The notes: generated by a model not told the origin, from the sequence alone. 64,000 nt of DNA from Pontibacter pamirensis (GCF_010015475.1 NZ_SSNI01000007.1:141018-205017); one strand, 5' to 3'. Positions 8,513 through 17,167 are shown, counted from the stretch's first letter. Numbers and translations: made by a program.

Positions 8513-10726
8513 TTATTCGATTATCTGAACTTCTACTTTTCGGTCTAACGGATTTTCCTTTTGAGAAGATTCTTCATCCCCTCTGTATTCAGTACGGATA
8601 CGATCTTCTGCTATTCCCTGGTCCGTCAGAAAATCGACCAGCCCCTGCACCCGCTTGCGGCTTAGCGCCAGGTTATAGGCGGCGTTCCCGGACCGGGAGG
8701 TATAGCCGGTGAGCTTCACTTCCGTGTCCGGGTTTTCCTGCAGCGTTTTTAAAGCCTGATTTAAATCCCGAAGGCTTGCAGGAGGCACACTGTGTGCGTT
8801 AATAGGATAAAAAACTGTGGTGGTATAGTCTACAAGCGCTACTTCTGGCGCTACTTCGGCCGGCGCAATAACCGGAGCAGGGGCTGGTGCAGGAGCAGCA
8901 CTTGCATTCTTCAGCAGGGCCAGCTCTTTTTCATACTGGTTCAGGCGCTGCAACATACTGTCGTTGAGCGCTGCTTGCTGCTGCAGGTACTGCACCATGC
9001 TGGTGTCTATGGCAGCCGCTGGTACTGTTACTAAGGAGTCTCCGGTGGTTTGGGGCACTGCCTGCATCGAATCTATCCTGCCCTGAAGCCTCCTGTTCTC
9101 AGCATTTACAGTCGTTAACCGGATTCGCTCCTCACGAAGCTGCGCCGCTTCCGCGTTCTGTACGGTTGCAGACCTAGTCGCTGATGGAACGTATACATTC
9201 CGCTCTATTACACGCGCTGTTTCCTTTGCCCGGACAGGCGCTGCCTCCTGTGTCCTGACCGGAGCTCTCTGATCTGCTCTGACAGGCGCTGCCTCCTGTG
9301 TCCTGACCGGGGCTCTCTGGTCTGCTCTGACAGGCGCTGCTTCCTGTGTCCTGACCGGGGCTCTCTGGTCTGCTCTGACAGGCGCTGCTTCCTGTGTCCT
9401 GACCGGGGCTCTCTGGTCTGCTCTGACAGGTGCTGCCTCCTGTGTCCTGATTGTCGAGGATTGCTCTGTTCTGGCAGGGGCTTCTTCCCGGCTAATTACT
9501 GGATCTGCTTGTTCTCCCGTGGCTGGAGCTCTGCGTTCAGTTCTGACTGGGGCTGCTTCCTGGGTTGTAACCGGAGCTCTTTCTATCGTCGTAATCGTAG
9601 TTGTGGTGATAACAGAATCCTGCGTTTGCACCCGCTGCTCTGTGACTACTGCAGGTTGGCTTTGTACTACCACCGGCTCTTCAACTGCTTCGCTTCTTTC
9701 CGGTGCAACAGGGGCAGGCTGTATAGTATTATCTCCTACTACTGAATCAAGGCGTATAATGGTGCGGGCTGAAGAAATTGTCTGCATCTCGCTGGTGGTG
9801 GTGGTGTCGGTAATTTGTGTTGGTTCGGCAGGAACTAAGCGGTGCCTTCTGATCTGCGCCAGCGAGCTGCTGGTATCAGCATCCAGCATGGTGCCTGTGG
9901 TTGTGATAGTATCTGCAGGTGAAACAATGACTCTTCTGATAATAGTCGGCTGTTCCACATTCGCAGCATCCGGCGCAGTGATTACCTGCACCCTTTTGGG
10001 TGCTATTTTCAACATCATTTCCAGCTCATTCTGCCGCGGCTGGTTTAACCCCTGCACTGTCTGGAGCAAGGCTACATCGCCGGAATAGAAACGCGGTGCT
10101 TTGAAAGTCGATTTCCGGAAGCCGAAGCTGTAACCTATTCTTATACCCGTGTGCAGGTAAGCATTGTTAAAGTCGTTCTGCTCGAGAGCCGCCCCCTGCA
10201 GATGCGACTCTGCCAGGTATACCGCCTCTGTTTGCAAAGCCAGTTGCCACCGTTCTGACACTCTGAATTTCAGTCCCATCCCGAAGGGTACAACGGACAC
10301 ATGCCGTGATTCCGCAGTCATGGTGCCACTAGTAGTTTCCAGGGTGCTGAGACCGTATCCACCGAAAAAATAGGGCGACACCAGGGCAGACGTGTTAAAC
10401 ATCCAGCCGTTATCGGTGTAGAAGTAGGCGCGCAGGGCTGCCATGCGCACGTCCGTGGTAAAAGGGTTCAGCTGCTGGTTATTTCCCCGCACCTCTCCCA
10501 TAGAATAACCCAGCGACAGCCCGAAGGTATTCCCGATGCTGCGGGTTAGTTCCAGCCTGTGAAGCAGGTTGTTATTTATCTTGAAATAGTCAGGGGAACT
10601 GTTCTCGTCGTTAGCATAGTTGGCGATACCAGTATAGCCGCTTAGCTGCCACTTGTACAGGCCATGCTGTGCGCTTGCCACCTGGCAACTGACCAGGAGC
10701 AGGCAAATCGTTAGAAAATTTTTCAT
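8513..10726 (-). CDS. OmpA-family outer-membrane protein with N-terminal barrel and repetitive linker
   Basis: The 737-residue protein has a signal peptide (about 1-19, ending ASA), a predicted eight-strand-like barrel domain to about residue 210, a long Thr/Val/Arg/Ala/Pro-rich linker, a coiled-coil stretch at about 535-610, and a C-terminal OmpA peptidoglycan-binding domain (about 632-737) with LTGYTSRSG and NLALSRKRVQGL. It should tether the outer membrane to the cell wall. The linker carries the APVRTQEAAPVRADQR repeat encoded by a 48-bp unit. The gene starts 2 bp after the stop of the upstream barrel gene, so the two are likely translationally coupled. The layout resembles OmpA proteins of gliding/T9SS gene sets, but no specific PorE or SprE signature was seen. 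Confidence 0.88.
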   Translation of the reverse strand: MKNFLTICLLLVSCQVASAQHGLYKWQLSGYTGIANYANDENSSPDYFKINNNLLHRLELTRSIGNTFGLSLGYSMGEVRGNNQQLNPFTTDVRMAALRAYFYTDNGWMFNTSALVSPYFFGGYGLSTLETTSGTMTAESRHVSVVPFGMGLKFRVSERWQLALQTEAVYLAESHLQGAALEQNDFNNAYLHTGIRIGYSFGFRKSTFKAPRFYSGDVALLQTVQGLNQPRQNELEMMLKIAPKRVQVITAPDAANVEQPTIIRRVIVSPADTITTTGTMLDADTSSSLAQIRRHRLVPAEPTQITDTTTTSEMQTISSARTIIRLDSVVGDNTIQPAPVAPERSEAVEEPVVVQSQPAVVTEQRVQTQDSVITTTTITTIERAPVTTQEAAPVRTERRAPATGEQADPVISREEAPARTEQSSTIRTQEAAPVRADQRAPVRTQEAAPVRADQRAPVRTQEAAPVRADQRAPVRTQEAAPVRADQRAPVRTQEAAPVRAKETARVIERNVYVPSATRSATVQNAEAAQLREERIRLTTVNAENRRLQGRIDSMQAVPQTTGDSLVTVPAAAIDTSMVQYLQQQAALNDSMLQRLNQYEKELALLKNASAAPAPAPAPVIAPAEVAPEVALVDYTTTVFYPINAHSVPPASLRDLNQALKTLQENPDTEVKLTGYTSRSGNAAYNLALSRKRVQGLVDFLTDQGIAEDRIRTEYRGDEESSQKENPLDRKVEVQIIE
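9240..9460. repeat. 48-bp tandem repeat in the OmpA linker
   Basis: The motif gctgcctcctgtgtcctga recurs at 9240, 9288, 9336, 9384 and 9432, an exact 48-bp period with few substitutions. It encodes 16 residues alternating QEAAPVR and DQRAPVR. Near identity between copies implies recent expansion and possible copy-number variation between strains. Confidence 0.9.
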
Positions 10727-10728
10727 GG

Positions 10729-11910
10729 CTATCGGTTTAGGTCAGCCCAAAAATTCAGCTCCAGGCTTAAGCCTATAAACGGCCTGACATACACCCGGTC
10801 CACGTTAAAGTCGGAGATGCTATTGCCGCCCTGATCGCTTTGCAGCACGGTAGCTCCTGCATTGATGCGTACAAAAGGAAGTGCTCTATACCCCAAGGCT
10901 ACGTAAACAGGCCGCTTTACAATGGGACCGGTGGCCACATTGTCTTCCCCGAACTCCAGGTTCTGCAAAAACACGCCTGCCGAGATACTGGATTTAGACC
11001 AGAAATCGGAGGAAAAGGCTGCCCTGCCAAACGGAATAGAGACACCGGCATAGGGTGCGCTGGCCGAAACGAAGTTATCAAAATCGCCGGAGTAGTATAC
11101 CCCGCCATAGCCTAAGTTTATAGCGATGATGTTCCTGGTTTTCTCGGTGGCGTAATCAGTTATTTTTTTACTGTCTGTTAAAGCGAGCAGCTGTGTGTTG
11201 GCGTATTGTGCCACTTCCTGGTTCACCATCACCTTAAGGGCCTCTATCTGCTCCTGCGCATATTTTAAACGGAGAGTCCTTTTGTCGTCTTCTTCCCGTG
11301 CCAGAATGTTCAGCCTGGCTTTTCTGAGTCGCAGATCATTTATCTGCTCCAGTTTGTTAAGCACGATATCAGAGAAGCCCTGAAACTCGTAGTTGATCTG
11401 GTTTTTGTAGAGTTGCAGTCCCTGGTTTACGATAGCGTTCATGTCGCTGCGCATGTTTTTGGGGTGCTTCCGCAGTTCTATGCTGTTTTTACTCACTACA
11501 AACGATTGGTCGATATAAGAATCCAGGGCTGAACTAAGCTGGCTTAAAAGTAGCCGTTGCTGCTGGGCCGAAGCTGGCTCATAGTAATTAAGGACAAGCG
11601 TATACTCCTCATTTCCGCGCAAGGGGTAATTAACGGGCAGTGTAAACCTGCTGTCGGAGCTGGATGCACCCTTCTTCCAGGCATTTTTGTAGAGCGGATC
11701 TTTGTTTGTATCGGGAGAGTCGTAAATAGCGACTTCTACCATACCAATATTGCTTCCCACATCGCCGGTCAGCATCAGATTGCTTTCGGCTGGCAGGGGC
11801 TGGCCTTCGTTAAAGTAGGTTCTGTCGTAGTTGAAGACCACTGTCTCGTACTGGGCGAAAAGCGGGTAACTGCATAAGAACAAAAGGAAAAATGTGTAGA
11901 TTTTTTTCAT
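10729..11910 (-). CDS. Uncharacterised outer-membrane beta-barrel protein with helical middle domain
   Basis: The 393-residue product begins with a clear signal peptide (MKKIYTFFLLFLCSYPLFAQ). Residues about 20-110 are strand-rich, about 110-245 are helical and charged (NDLRLRKARLNILAREEDD), and the C-terminal 140 residues show alternating hydrophobic strands ending in LELNFWADLNR, as in a small outer-membrane barrel. No named family was recognised. It is the first gene of the operon with the OmpA-family protein and the membrane sensor-like protein, with a 2-bp gap to the OmpA gene. A dyad 85 bp upstream may be its operator. The set may form an envelope complex; that is inference from operon structure only. 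Confidence 0.75.
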   Translation of the reverse strand: MKKIYTFFLLFLCSYPLFAQYETVVFNYDRTYFNEGQPLPAESNLMLTGDVGSNIGMVEVAIYDSPDTNKDPLYKNAWKKGASSSDSRFTLPVNYPLRGNEEYTLVLNYYEPASAQQQRLLLSQLSSALDSYIDQSFVVSKNSIELRKHPKNMRSDMNAIVNQGLQLYKNQINYEFQGFSDIVLNKLEQINDLRLRKARLNILAREEDDKRTLRLKYAQEQIEALKVMVNQEVAQYANTQLLALTDSKKITDYATEKTRNIIAINLGYGGVYYSGDFDNFVSASAPYAGVSIPFGRAAFSSDFWSKSSISAGVFLQNLEFGEDNVATGPIVKRPVYVALGYRALPFVRINAGATVLQSDQGGNSISDFNVDRVYVRPFIGLSLELNFWADLNR

Positions 11911-12941
11911 CGGTTAGGTATTAGTGTAACAAAAAGGTAGCAAGAAGCTCAGGTGAGTTAGGACGCACAGAGGCGATTTGAAACGGGCTTAGTATGTTCA
12001 CCTGTGCAATGTGAACAGGGTTCAGCGGGAAATGTTCTGAAAAAATCTATATCCGGATACATGCTTTTTGTAATCTTCTGTTTCCCATGCTTATATATCT
12101 CACCTTAGCGTTTCCGAAGGCAGAAATTTGCACTTCTCCTTGGTTCATGCAAAGCACCTGTTTCCGCTGTCAGCGGTTGATACCCAACACATACCCCTGC
12201 CGGGATCCTTGAGAAAGCGGTACACATCAAGCTAGAAAATTTACTGCAGAAGCAGGCACAAGTGGCTACGCTGAAAATTTGCGCCAGTGGGATTCTATGG
12301 AAAGCAATAAAGGGTGCTTTTGCCGGTATCAAATACGCCTATATTTGTATACGTGCTTTTGTACTTTCGGGTGGTCTGCAAAAACAGGTATAACATTTTG
12401 GCTGGTTGAGGTTTTTCTGGATTTATTTTTCCCGGAGCTTTTGTGGATAATGTGACTCGTGCTTCGTTGCCCCTGCCTGCAGCGGTTGTGTCTCTTGTTT
12501 TAAAACTTTTCTTCTTCTGGCATGTATCCGGCATCCGCTCTCGCACCCGAAAATGACACAACACGATAAGATTGAAGATTTATACCTGTGAGAGTATACG
12601 GGGCGATTTCTTTATAATATACAGTTCTTTGTTTTTACATATTAATACCTATATTTACATATATAATACATAACATTGGGCTGTACAGGATTAAAATACA
12701 GTATAGCTGAATTGTTAAACGTCAGGATACAACCCTATAAAAGGCTAAACCCATAGTATATCAATGATAAATTATAATCCAGAACAACCTTTTGCTATAC
12801 TAAAATAATTTGGGAATGTAGACAGGCGTGGCAAGCTGATAAAACTGACCACGGCTAAACTTAAAGCGTTCCGAGTTCCTGATGCCTGCTGTTCATACGC
12901 TGATAACTGATAAATTAAAAACCGTTTTAACTCTTAGCCAA
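11911..12941. other. Gene-poor 1-kb intergenic region
   Basis: No convincing coding frame was found; the two antisense frames within it lack family signals, ribosome sites and codon regularity. The left end holds the presumed promoter of the leftward operon and a dyad at 11995-12017. The right half (about 12600-12800) is A+T-rich with many TATA-like tracts and may hold the promoter of the small gene at 12942. No RNA gene was recognised. Confidence 0.5.
11995..12017. promoter_or_regulatory. Candidate operator dyad upstream of the envelope operon
   Basis: TGTTCAC and GTGAACA form a perfect 7-bp dyad separated by 9 bp, 85 bp upstream of the ATG at 11910. The size and spacing suit a homodimeric regulator. 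No regulator gene is nearby. Confidence 0.3.
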
Positions 12942-13187
12942 ATGAAAGTATACAACTACTCCACCAGTGACATTGAATCAGAAATGGTCATAAACGCCCT
13001 TCAGAAGTGCTACGAGAAACTGCTCAACGCGGCCAACAAAGCAGACGCAGACGGCAAAGAGTACATCAACCACGCCGCCAGCTCTTATAAAAAGCTTCAC
13101 GAAAAGTACAAAGGCGATTACGAAAGGCAGCAGTTAGAAGCCGCAGAGGCAGCAGACAAACCACATGCTAACCTAAAGGTTGGGTAA
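12942..13187 (+). CDS. Small hypothetical helical protein
   Basis: The 81-residue product starts at the ATG at 12942 (MKVYNYSTSDIESEM); an in-frame ATG at 12882 would add 20 residues of poor character. It is predicted mostly helical and highly charged, with YEKLLNAANKADADGKEY in the middle and no membrane segment or signal. No family was recognised. It stands alone after a long gene-poor stretch and is followed by a hairpin at 13236, which supports its being a real transcription unit. Confidence 0.55.
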   Translation: MKVYNYSTSDIESEMVINALQKCYEKLLNAANKADADGKEYINHAASSYKKLHEKYKGDYERQQLEAAEAADKPHANLKVG

Positions 13188-13235
13188 CGTGGCGCAGCAG
13201 CTTTAAGGCCAATATATAACACCAGTATATAACAT

Positions 13236-13258
13236 AAGAGCGGGGCAGCCCCGCTCTT
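13236..13258. terminator. GC-rich hairpin, possible terminator
   Basis: Perfect 10-bp arms AAGAGCGGGG and CCCCGCTCTT enclose a 3-base loop. There is no T-tract after it on the plus strand, so it may be a weak terminator or an RNA-stabilising hairpin for the gene ending at 13187. Confidence 0.5.
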
Positions 13259-13406
13259 GAGCCACGGATGGCTCTTAACCAGGTGAAGCTGGATGAAAAG
13301 CTCTACGATACCGCTGGCCCGGGATTTACTCCTGCCGTATTTACGCTGTTCTGAGAGAGCAACCTGTCATGAATCGTAGTGATGGCAACAGCCAGGGACA
13401 CCCTTG

Positions 13407-13823
13407 TTAGTTAACCAGCGATAAGAGCCAGGTTTCTGCGTCAGCATCTTCCTGGAACGTCCTGATCTCGAACTCGTCGTCTATCTGTTGGATTAGTTTT
13501 TCTATGGTGAGTGTTGCGTAGATACTAGAGGGCACTACCTGCGCCAGGTACTTTAAGCCCGCGGCTCTCATTAGGGGAGCCCATTCAGTTTCTGCCCATT
13601 CCAGCGCCATGTCCCAGGAGCCAATTACTTGTTTGTTACTGTTGAGCAGTTTAGAGCAAGGCTGTTCCTTTAGCATCTCCAGTAGTTTATAGCCACCCTC
13701 CTTCACCGTCTCCACCGACTGCACGCCATACCACTGGGAATAGATAAAGGCGTTGCCTTCCATTCTTTCGGCGGTAAAAAACATATCCCCGAATACTTTT
13801 TTCAACGTAACCTGCTCTTCCAT
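13407..13823 (-). CDS. SpoIIAA/STAS-like 138-aa protein, copy 2 of a paralogous pair
   Basis: The 138-residue cytoplasmic protein shares length and a block of conserved positions with the gene immediately upstream at 13878: an L-N-S/D-T/N...QVIGSWD motif, a W at +6, then W.P..RAAGLKYLA. The alternation of strands and helices and the VIGSWD turn recall the SpoIIAA-like (STAS) proteins common in Cytophagales, which are thought to bind lipids or act as anti-sigma antagonists, but the assignment is from pattern only. The pair is separated by 54 bp and likely arose by tandem duplication. Sequence divergence is high, so the copies may have different partners. Confidence 0.6.
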   Translation of the reverse strand: MEEQVTLKKVFGDMFFTAERMEGNAFIYSQWYGVQSVETVKEGGYKLLEMLKEQPCSKLLNSNKQVIGSWDMALEWAETEWAPLMRAAGLKYLAQVVPSSIYATLTIEKLIQQIDDEFEIRTFQEDADAETWLLSLVN

Positions 13824-13877
13824 TTAAAGATAATTTCTTTAATTCTAATGGCAGATACGCTGAACGGAGCGAATAGG

Positions 13878-14294
13878 CTATTTCCCGGCTAAAGTAAATT
13901 GACGCAGCCAGGCCTCCGCCTCGGCTTTATCATCAAAAATCTTTACTTCAAACGCCTTCAGGTTAGAGTAGAAGGAGGTGGCAGTGACTTCTGCAAAGGA
14001 TGCCGGGTTGGTGATGAGGGCGAAGTGTTTTATACCTGCTCTGGCAGCCTGTGGCCCCCACTGGTTTACCACCCAGTCAAGCGAATGATCCCAACTACCA
14101 ATTATCTGTCTGGTGTCGTTTAGCACACAGTTAACCCCTGCTTCTTTCACAGCCTCGGTGTAAGCCAGTGCACCTACCCTTATATTCTCTTCTGTCAGGT
14201 ACCCGTTCCAGTTGGTGTGCACCCACCTGTTCTCCTTGTCTACGGTAACAGTAAGGAACACCTTCCCAAATGCATTTCTAAATTCCTGTTTCAT
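13878..14294 (-). CDS. SpoIIAA/STAS-like 138-aa protein, copy 1 of a paralogous pair
   Basis: The product, also 138 residues, has VNCVLNDTRQIIGSWDHSLDW followed by W.PQAARAGIKHFALI, matching its downstream neighbour at the same positions. There is no signal peptide or membrane segment. As the first gene of the pair it carries the upstream region with the promoter. Function is unknown; a role as a small regulatory or ligand-binding STAS protein is an inference from fold-like pattern and length. Confidence 0.6.
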   Translation of the reverse strand: MKQEFRNAFGKVFLTVTVDKENRWVHTNWNGYLTEENIRVGALAYTEAVKEAGVNCVLNDTRQIIGSWDHSLDWVVNQWGPQAARAGIKHFALITNPASFAEVTATSFYSNLKAFEVKIFDDKAEAEAWLRQFTLAGK

Positions 14295-14689
14295 TACTGA
14301 CGATTTGACTGCAATTTAAGCATCAGGTTTAAGTATTCGGCTGTAATTTAAATCTTTAATTTAGTGTGCCTGCATAATTACAACGGAAAAACGAATTCAT
14401 ACTACTGCCATGGCTTGGCACCGCCAGCCAGTACTTGCAGCTTATGTTATTCGTCACCGTCTCAATACTCCCAGTAAGAGCTGCAAGCGCGCACCAGCGG
14501 GGGGTATTTTACAGTTGTGGCATTTGCCAATGAACTGGATTCGGCTATTGGAAAATCGTATATAAGTCCATAAGTTTAATGTACGCCCTTCGTTATACCT
14601 GGAACAACGGAGGCGGCGGCAGGCAAGCGAAGGGCTGAATCTAACCAAGGGCGATAACGTTATAGTTCTAACAGAAAGGAGAAAGAAAG
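14295..14689. other. Intergenic region with hairpin and divergent promoters
   Basis: No gene was seen. It holds the promoter regions of two divergent units, and an inverted repeat, CTTGCAGCT at 14434-14442 and AGCTGCAAG at 14479-14487. Fragments such as gcaagcgcgcaccagc recur loosely near 19248 and 18092, hinting at a degenerate dispersed intergenic repeat. Confidence 0.4.
14548..14578 (+). promoter_or_regulatory. Candidate Bacteroidota promoter for the HicB-like gene
   Basis: TTG at 14548 and TAAGTTTA at 14571 are spaced by 20 bp, close to the Bacteroidota -33 TTG / -7 TAnnTTTG consensus with one mismatch. It would give a leader of about 100 nt. Confidence 0.3.
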
Positions 14690-14896
14690 ATGAAGCTTAC
14701 CATGGTTGTGAGTGAGGGTGCCAATGGGTTCTTTATTGGCAAGATACAGGAGATACCTGCTGTTCTAACGCAAGGCCGCAGCATTGAGGAGGCACAGGAG
14801 AACCTACAGGATGCGCTAGCGCTGTATCTGGAGGATATGCGGGAAGAGAATGCTACCGACAATGCCGTTTGGAAAAAAGACATAAACTTGGTATAG
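14690..14896 (+). CDS. Orphan HicB-like antitoxin family protein
   Basis: The 68-residue product reads MKLTMVVSEGANGFFIGKIQEIPAVLTQGRSIEEA, the HicB/UPF0150 half-RNase-H-like fold, with the usual Gly-x-Ile/Pro strand and the helix EEAQENLQDALALYLE. A strong purine-rich ribosome site (aaaggagaaag) precedes the ATG. HicB normally neutralises the HicA mRNA interferase encoded beside it, and often has a C-terminal DNA-binding domain; here neither a HicA frame nor the DNA-binding part is present. It may be a solitary regulator or a relic. It sits at the edge of the A+T-rich island with the reverse transcriptase. Confidence 0.8.
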   Translation: MKLTMVVSEGANGFFIGKIQEIPAVLTQGRSIEEAQENLQDALALYLEDMREENATDNAVWKKDINLV

Positions 14897-15045
14897 CGGT
14901 TTGAAAAGAGATTACTCTCGCTATTGTGAACTTAAAACTCTTTTCTTATTCACGCAGCTTCTCCTCTTGAATATGCAGTAGTTAGAGCTCGAATTAGGGG
15001 GAATAACAAATTTCAAACGAGTATAAATACTTTCCTTTTGAGAAC

Positions 15046-16836
15046 TTAAGCATTTTTTATATGATTTCTGTAAACAGGATCATAAAGTTTCGCTAGTATG
15101 TCTCTTTTGAGGTTCACTTTATTAATTAATGTAGAGCTTGATTGAAGTATCGCAATCCCTATCAATATTTTTGGTAAGGGGAAAACATTATCTTTACCAG
15201 GAACGGTAACATATGGAGCCACTTTTGCAGGGGCACCTGCGCTCTCCGAAATATATGTATAATTTTCAATTACTAATTTTGCAGATGTTAGACCAAAGGA
15301 ATGCACAACATTGATAACGCTTTTTTTGGTCACATCGAGCATCCTAGGCCATAATGCAGCAACTTGCCTACCTATCCAATCATCTGCTTTCCAAATATCA
15401 GTGTTACTGTAAATTAGTTCATCGATACATTTAGCAGACCCATATTTACCTAAAAGCCAAAGAGAACCTATGAATCGTATTGGACCATCTTTGGCAAGTG
15501 AAAAGGCAAGACTCCTTTGACGCATTACAAAGTTGATAGTTGAATCTGCTTTCCAGTTTAGTAGCACCTCTACTACACCAAAAAAACTTTCATCATCTAA
15601 GGCCTCAACTGCATATTTATGCAGGAAGTTCTCCCTTTTAACTGACCATCCTAGTTTAAAAAAATATCGTAATATAGAGGCTCTTAATTCTGGACAATCA
15701 TAAAATATTTTATAAGACAAACCCTCCAGAAAAGGATCTTTAATTAATATTGCAAGGGTATAGTATCTCTTTATTACTTTTGACCATTGCCCATTTATTT
15801 CTTTTTGCCTGAATTTGTAAAATCGTCTTTTAAGGAACTTTTTATCTTGACTAAAATCTCTTTTATTGTTGATCTTAAAATTTAAACCATTACTTAAAAT
15901 CGTAAGGAACCTATTTTCACCCAATTGAAAATGTTCAAAGGCTTGATTAGCAGTTAAAATTTTAGTTTTTGAGCTATTTAAATGCAACCCTCTACTAAGT
16001 AAAAGCTCATCAATATTTCTTAATAATTTTTTCCCTTCTTCCTTACTATCACATCCAAAATCAATATCATCAAGCCATCTGACAAAATTGTTGCCTGTTT
16101 CGAATTTTAAATATTCATCAATTTCAAATAGAAAAGCATGAGCAATAAGTCTAGGTGTATTCAGGTTTATCTGAGGAAGTCCTTTGCCTAAGAATGGGAG
16201 ATAATCGGGTCGCCAAGCAAAACGTTCTAATAGAAAAAAAAGAAAGTCTAAGAATATCTCAGAGAAATGGCCAATACTTGCTAAAAAGTTTCTTAAGTGT
16301 GAGAAATCAATATTATCATAATAAGAAGAAACATCAGTAACAACAGTATATAGTTTTTCTTGTGAAAACTCTAATATTCTCCTTTGGAACTCAGGCCATA
16401 GAATCCACCACGCGTAACCAAAAGTTTCATCTACATCTGTAGGCGATTTGGGTTGGGAGTGTTTCCGGCTATAAAACGCATTACTGCTAGGCTGAGCACT
16501 ACGGATCGCCTTCTCTAGATATGTTCCAATAGTTTCAAGAACTAGTGAATCAGTAGGGTTAACAAACACTAAATGTCTGGAAACACCTAAATTCTTTTCA
16601 CTTCTTAATCTTAATGATCTAGTAGGCTGATAGATTCCCAGCCTCACTGAAGTGATAATCGTATCTATTCTGTTATCAATATTAAGATGGAAATCATAAT
16701 TATCATGAAGGTCCCTTATTGGTTGATCTCTAAGATTATACCTAATATAACCCTTCCAGAGTTCCTTCATTACCTTTTTATCGAAGGCTTTAACTAGCTC
16801 ATCCTCTCTACTACGAAATCTATCGGTTTTATACAT
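15046..16836 (-). CDS. Divergent reverse transcriptase, probable defence-associated (DRT/Abi-like)
   Basis: The 596-residue product starts at the ATG at 16836; a TTG-initiated extension to 16893 would lie upstream of the probable -10-like motif. Residues about 80-300 form a reverse transcriptase core: motif A VVTDVSSYYDNI (D168), motif B GKGLPQINLNTPRLIAHA (about 218-233), and motif C RWLDDIDF (D256, D257) in place of YADD; LNSSKTKI gives the motif D/E lysine. Both catalytic aspartates are kept, so polymerase activity is likely. Motif B lacks the usual PQG. The last 270 residues are helical with HEAT-like spacing, as in Abi/unknown-group RTs, and lack the X/thumb and endonuclease domains of group II introns. 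Base composition is strongly A+T-rich against the flanks, a sign of transfer. The exact DRT/UG class is not assignable by eye. Confidence 0.85.
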   Translation of the reverse strand: MYKTDRFRSREDELVKAFDKKVMKELWKGYIRYNLRDQPIRDLHDNYDFHLNIDNRIDTIITSVRLGIYQPTRSLRLRSEKNLGVSRHLVFVNPTDSLVLETIGTYLEKAIRSAQPSSNAFYSRKHSQPKSPTDVDETFGYAWWILWPEFQRRILEFSQEKLYTVVTDVSSYYDNIDFSHLRNFLASIGHFSEIFLDFLFFLLERFAWRPDYLPFLGKGLPQINLNTPRLIAHAFLFEIDEYLKFETGNNFVRWLDDIDFGCDSKEEGKKLLRNIDELLLSRGLHLNSSKTKILTANQAFEHFQLGENRFLTILSNGLNFKINNKRDFSQDKKFLKRRFYKFRQKEINGQWSKVIKRYYTLAILIKDPFLEGLSYKIFYDCPELRASILRYFFKLGWSVKRENFLHKYAVEALDDESFFGVVEVLLNWKADSTINFVMRQRSLAFSLAKDGPIRFIGSLWLLGKYGSAKCIDELIYSNTDIWKADDWIGRQVAALWPRMLDVTKKSVINVVHSFGLTSAKLVIENYTYISESAGAPAKVAPYVTVPGKDNVFPLPKILIGIAILQSSSTLINKVNLKRDILAKLYDPVYRNHIKNA

Positions 16837-16855
16837 CCAATTTAATATATCAATA

Positions 16856-16863
16856 CAAAAGTA
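16856..16863 (-). promoter_or_regulatory. -7 element of the reverse transcriptase promoter
   Basis: On the minus strand the bases read TACTTTTG, an exact TAnnTTTG match, about 20 bp upstream of the ATG at 16836. It implies a very short leader and argues for that start. The -33 TTG is not well spaced. Confidence 0.45.
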
Positions 16864-17007
16864 TAATTTAGCTCTAATATAGATTACAACCAATACCGCA
16901 GCAGTTCAAGACCTCATGCCCTCACATAATGCAGCTTTAGCATCAAAAATAATTATACTGTTGCTTTTTTTTGTATTTTTACCACAAACTATTTATAAAC
17001 AAAATTC

Positions 17008-17130
17008 ATGAAAATCAAATACACAAACTTTAAGTTAGCTCAATTGAGAAAAGACGGCTTATACTGTCCCACATGTGGTAAAAAGGTCGAGGAATGCAAA
17101 TATGGAGGCAAACACCCTCTAAACAGCTAA
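17008..17130 (+). CDS. 40-aa zinc-ribbon miniprotein
   Basis: An ATG at 17008 opens a 40-codon frame ending TAA at 17130. The product is basic and reads LYCPTCGKKVEECKYGG in its second half, a CxxC knuckle plus a third cysteine and a nearby histidine (KHP) that could complete one zinc site. It is divergent from the reverse transcriptase and is followed 8 bp later by a perfect hairpin with a T-tract, which supports a real short transcription unit. Nothing identifies its function; its place between the RT and a second zinc-ribbon protein suggests it belongs to the island. Confidence 0.55.
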   Translation: MKIKYTNFKLAQLRKDGLYCPTCGKKVEECKYGGKHPLNS

Positions 17131-17138
17131 TTCAATTT

Positions 17139-17167
17139 GGCACGAGCTATGAGCTCGTGCCTTTTGT
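17139..17167 (+). terminator. Rho-independent terminator after the miniprotein
   Basis: Perfect 10-bp arms GGCACGAGCT and AGCTCGTGCC around a 3-base loop, followed by TTTTGT. Confidence 0.75.

Noticed and set aside
9519..10088. 189-residue plus-strand frame opposite the OmpA gene
   Set aside because: Shadow of the Thr/Val/Arg-rich linker codons; no domain pattern.
12105..12564. Two short minus-strand frames in the gene-poor kilobase
   Set aside because: No ribosome site, no family signal, overlapping each other.
16837..16893. Upstream extension of the reverse transcriptase from a TTG
   Set aside because: A TAnnTTTG promoter element overlaps the extension; the ATG at 16836 is downstream of it.
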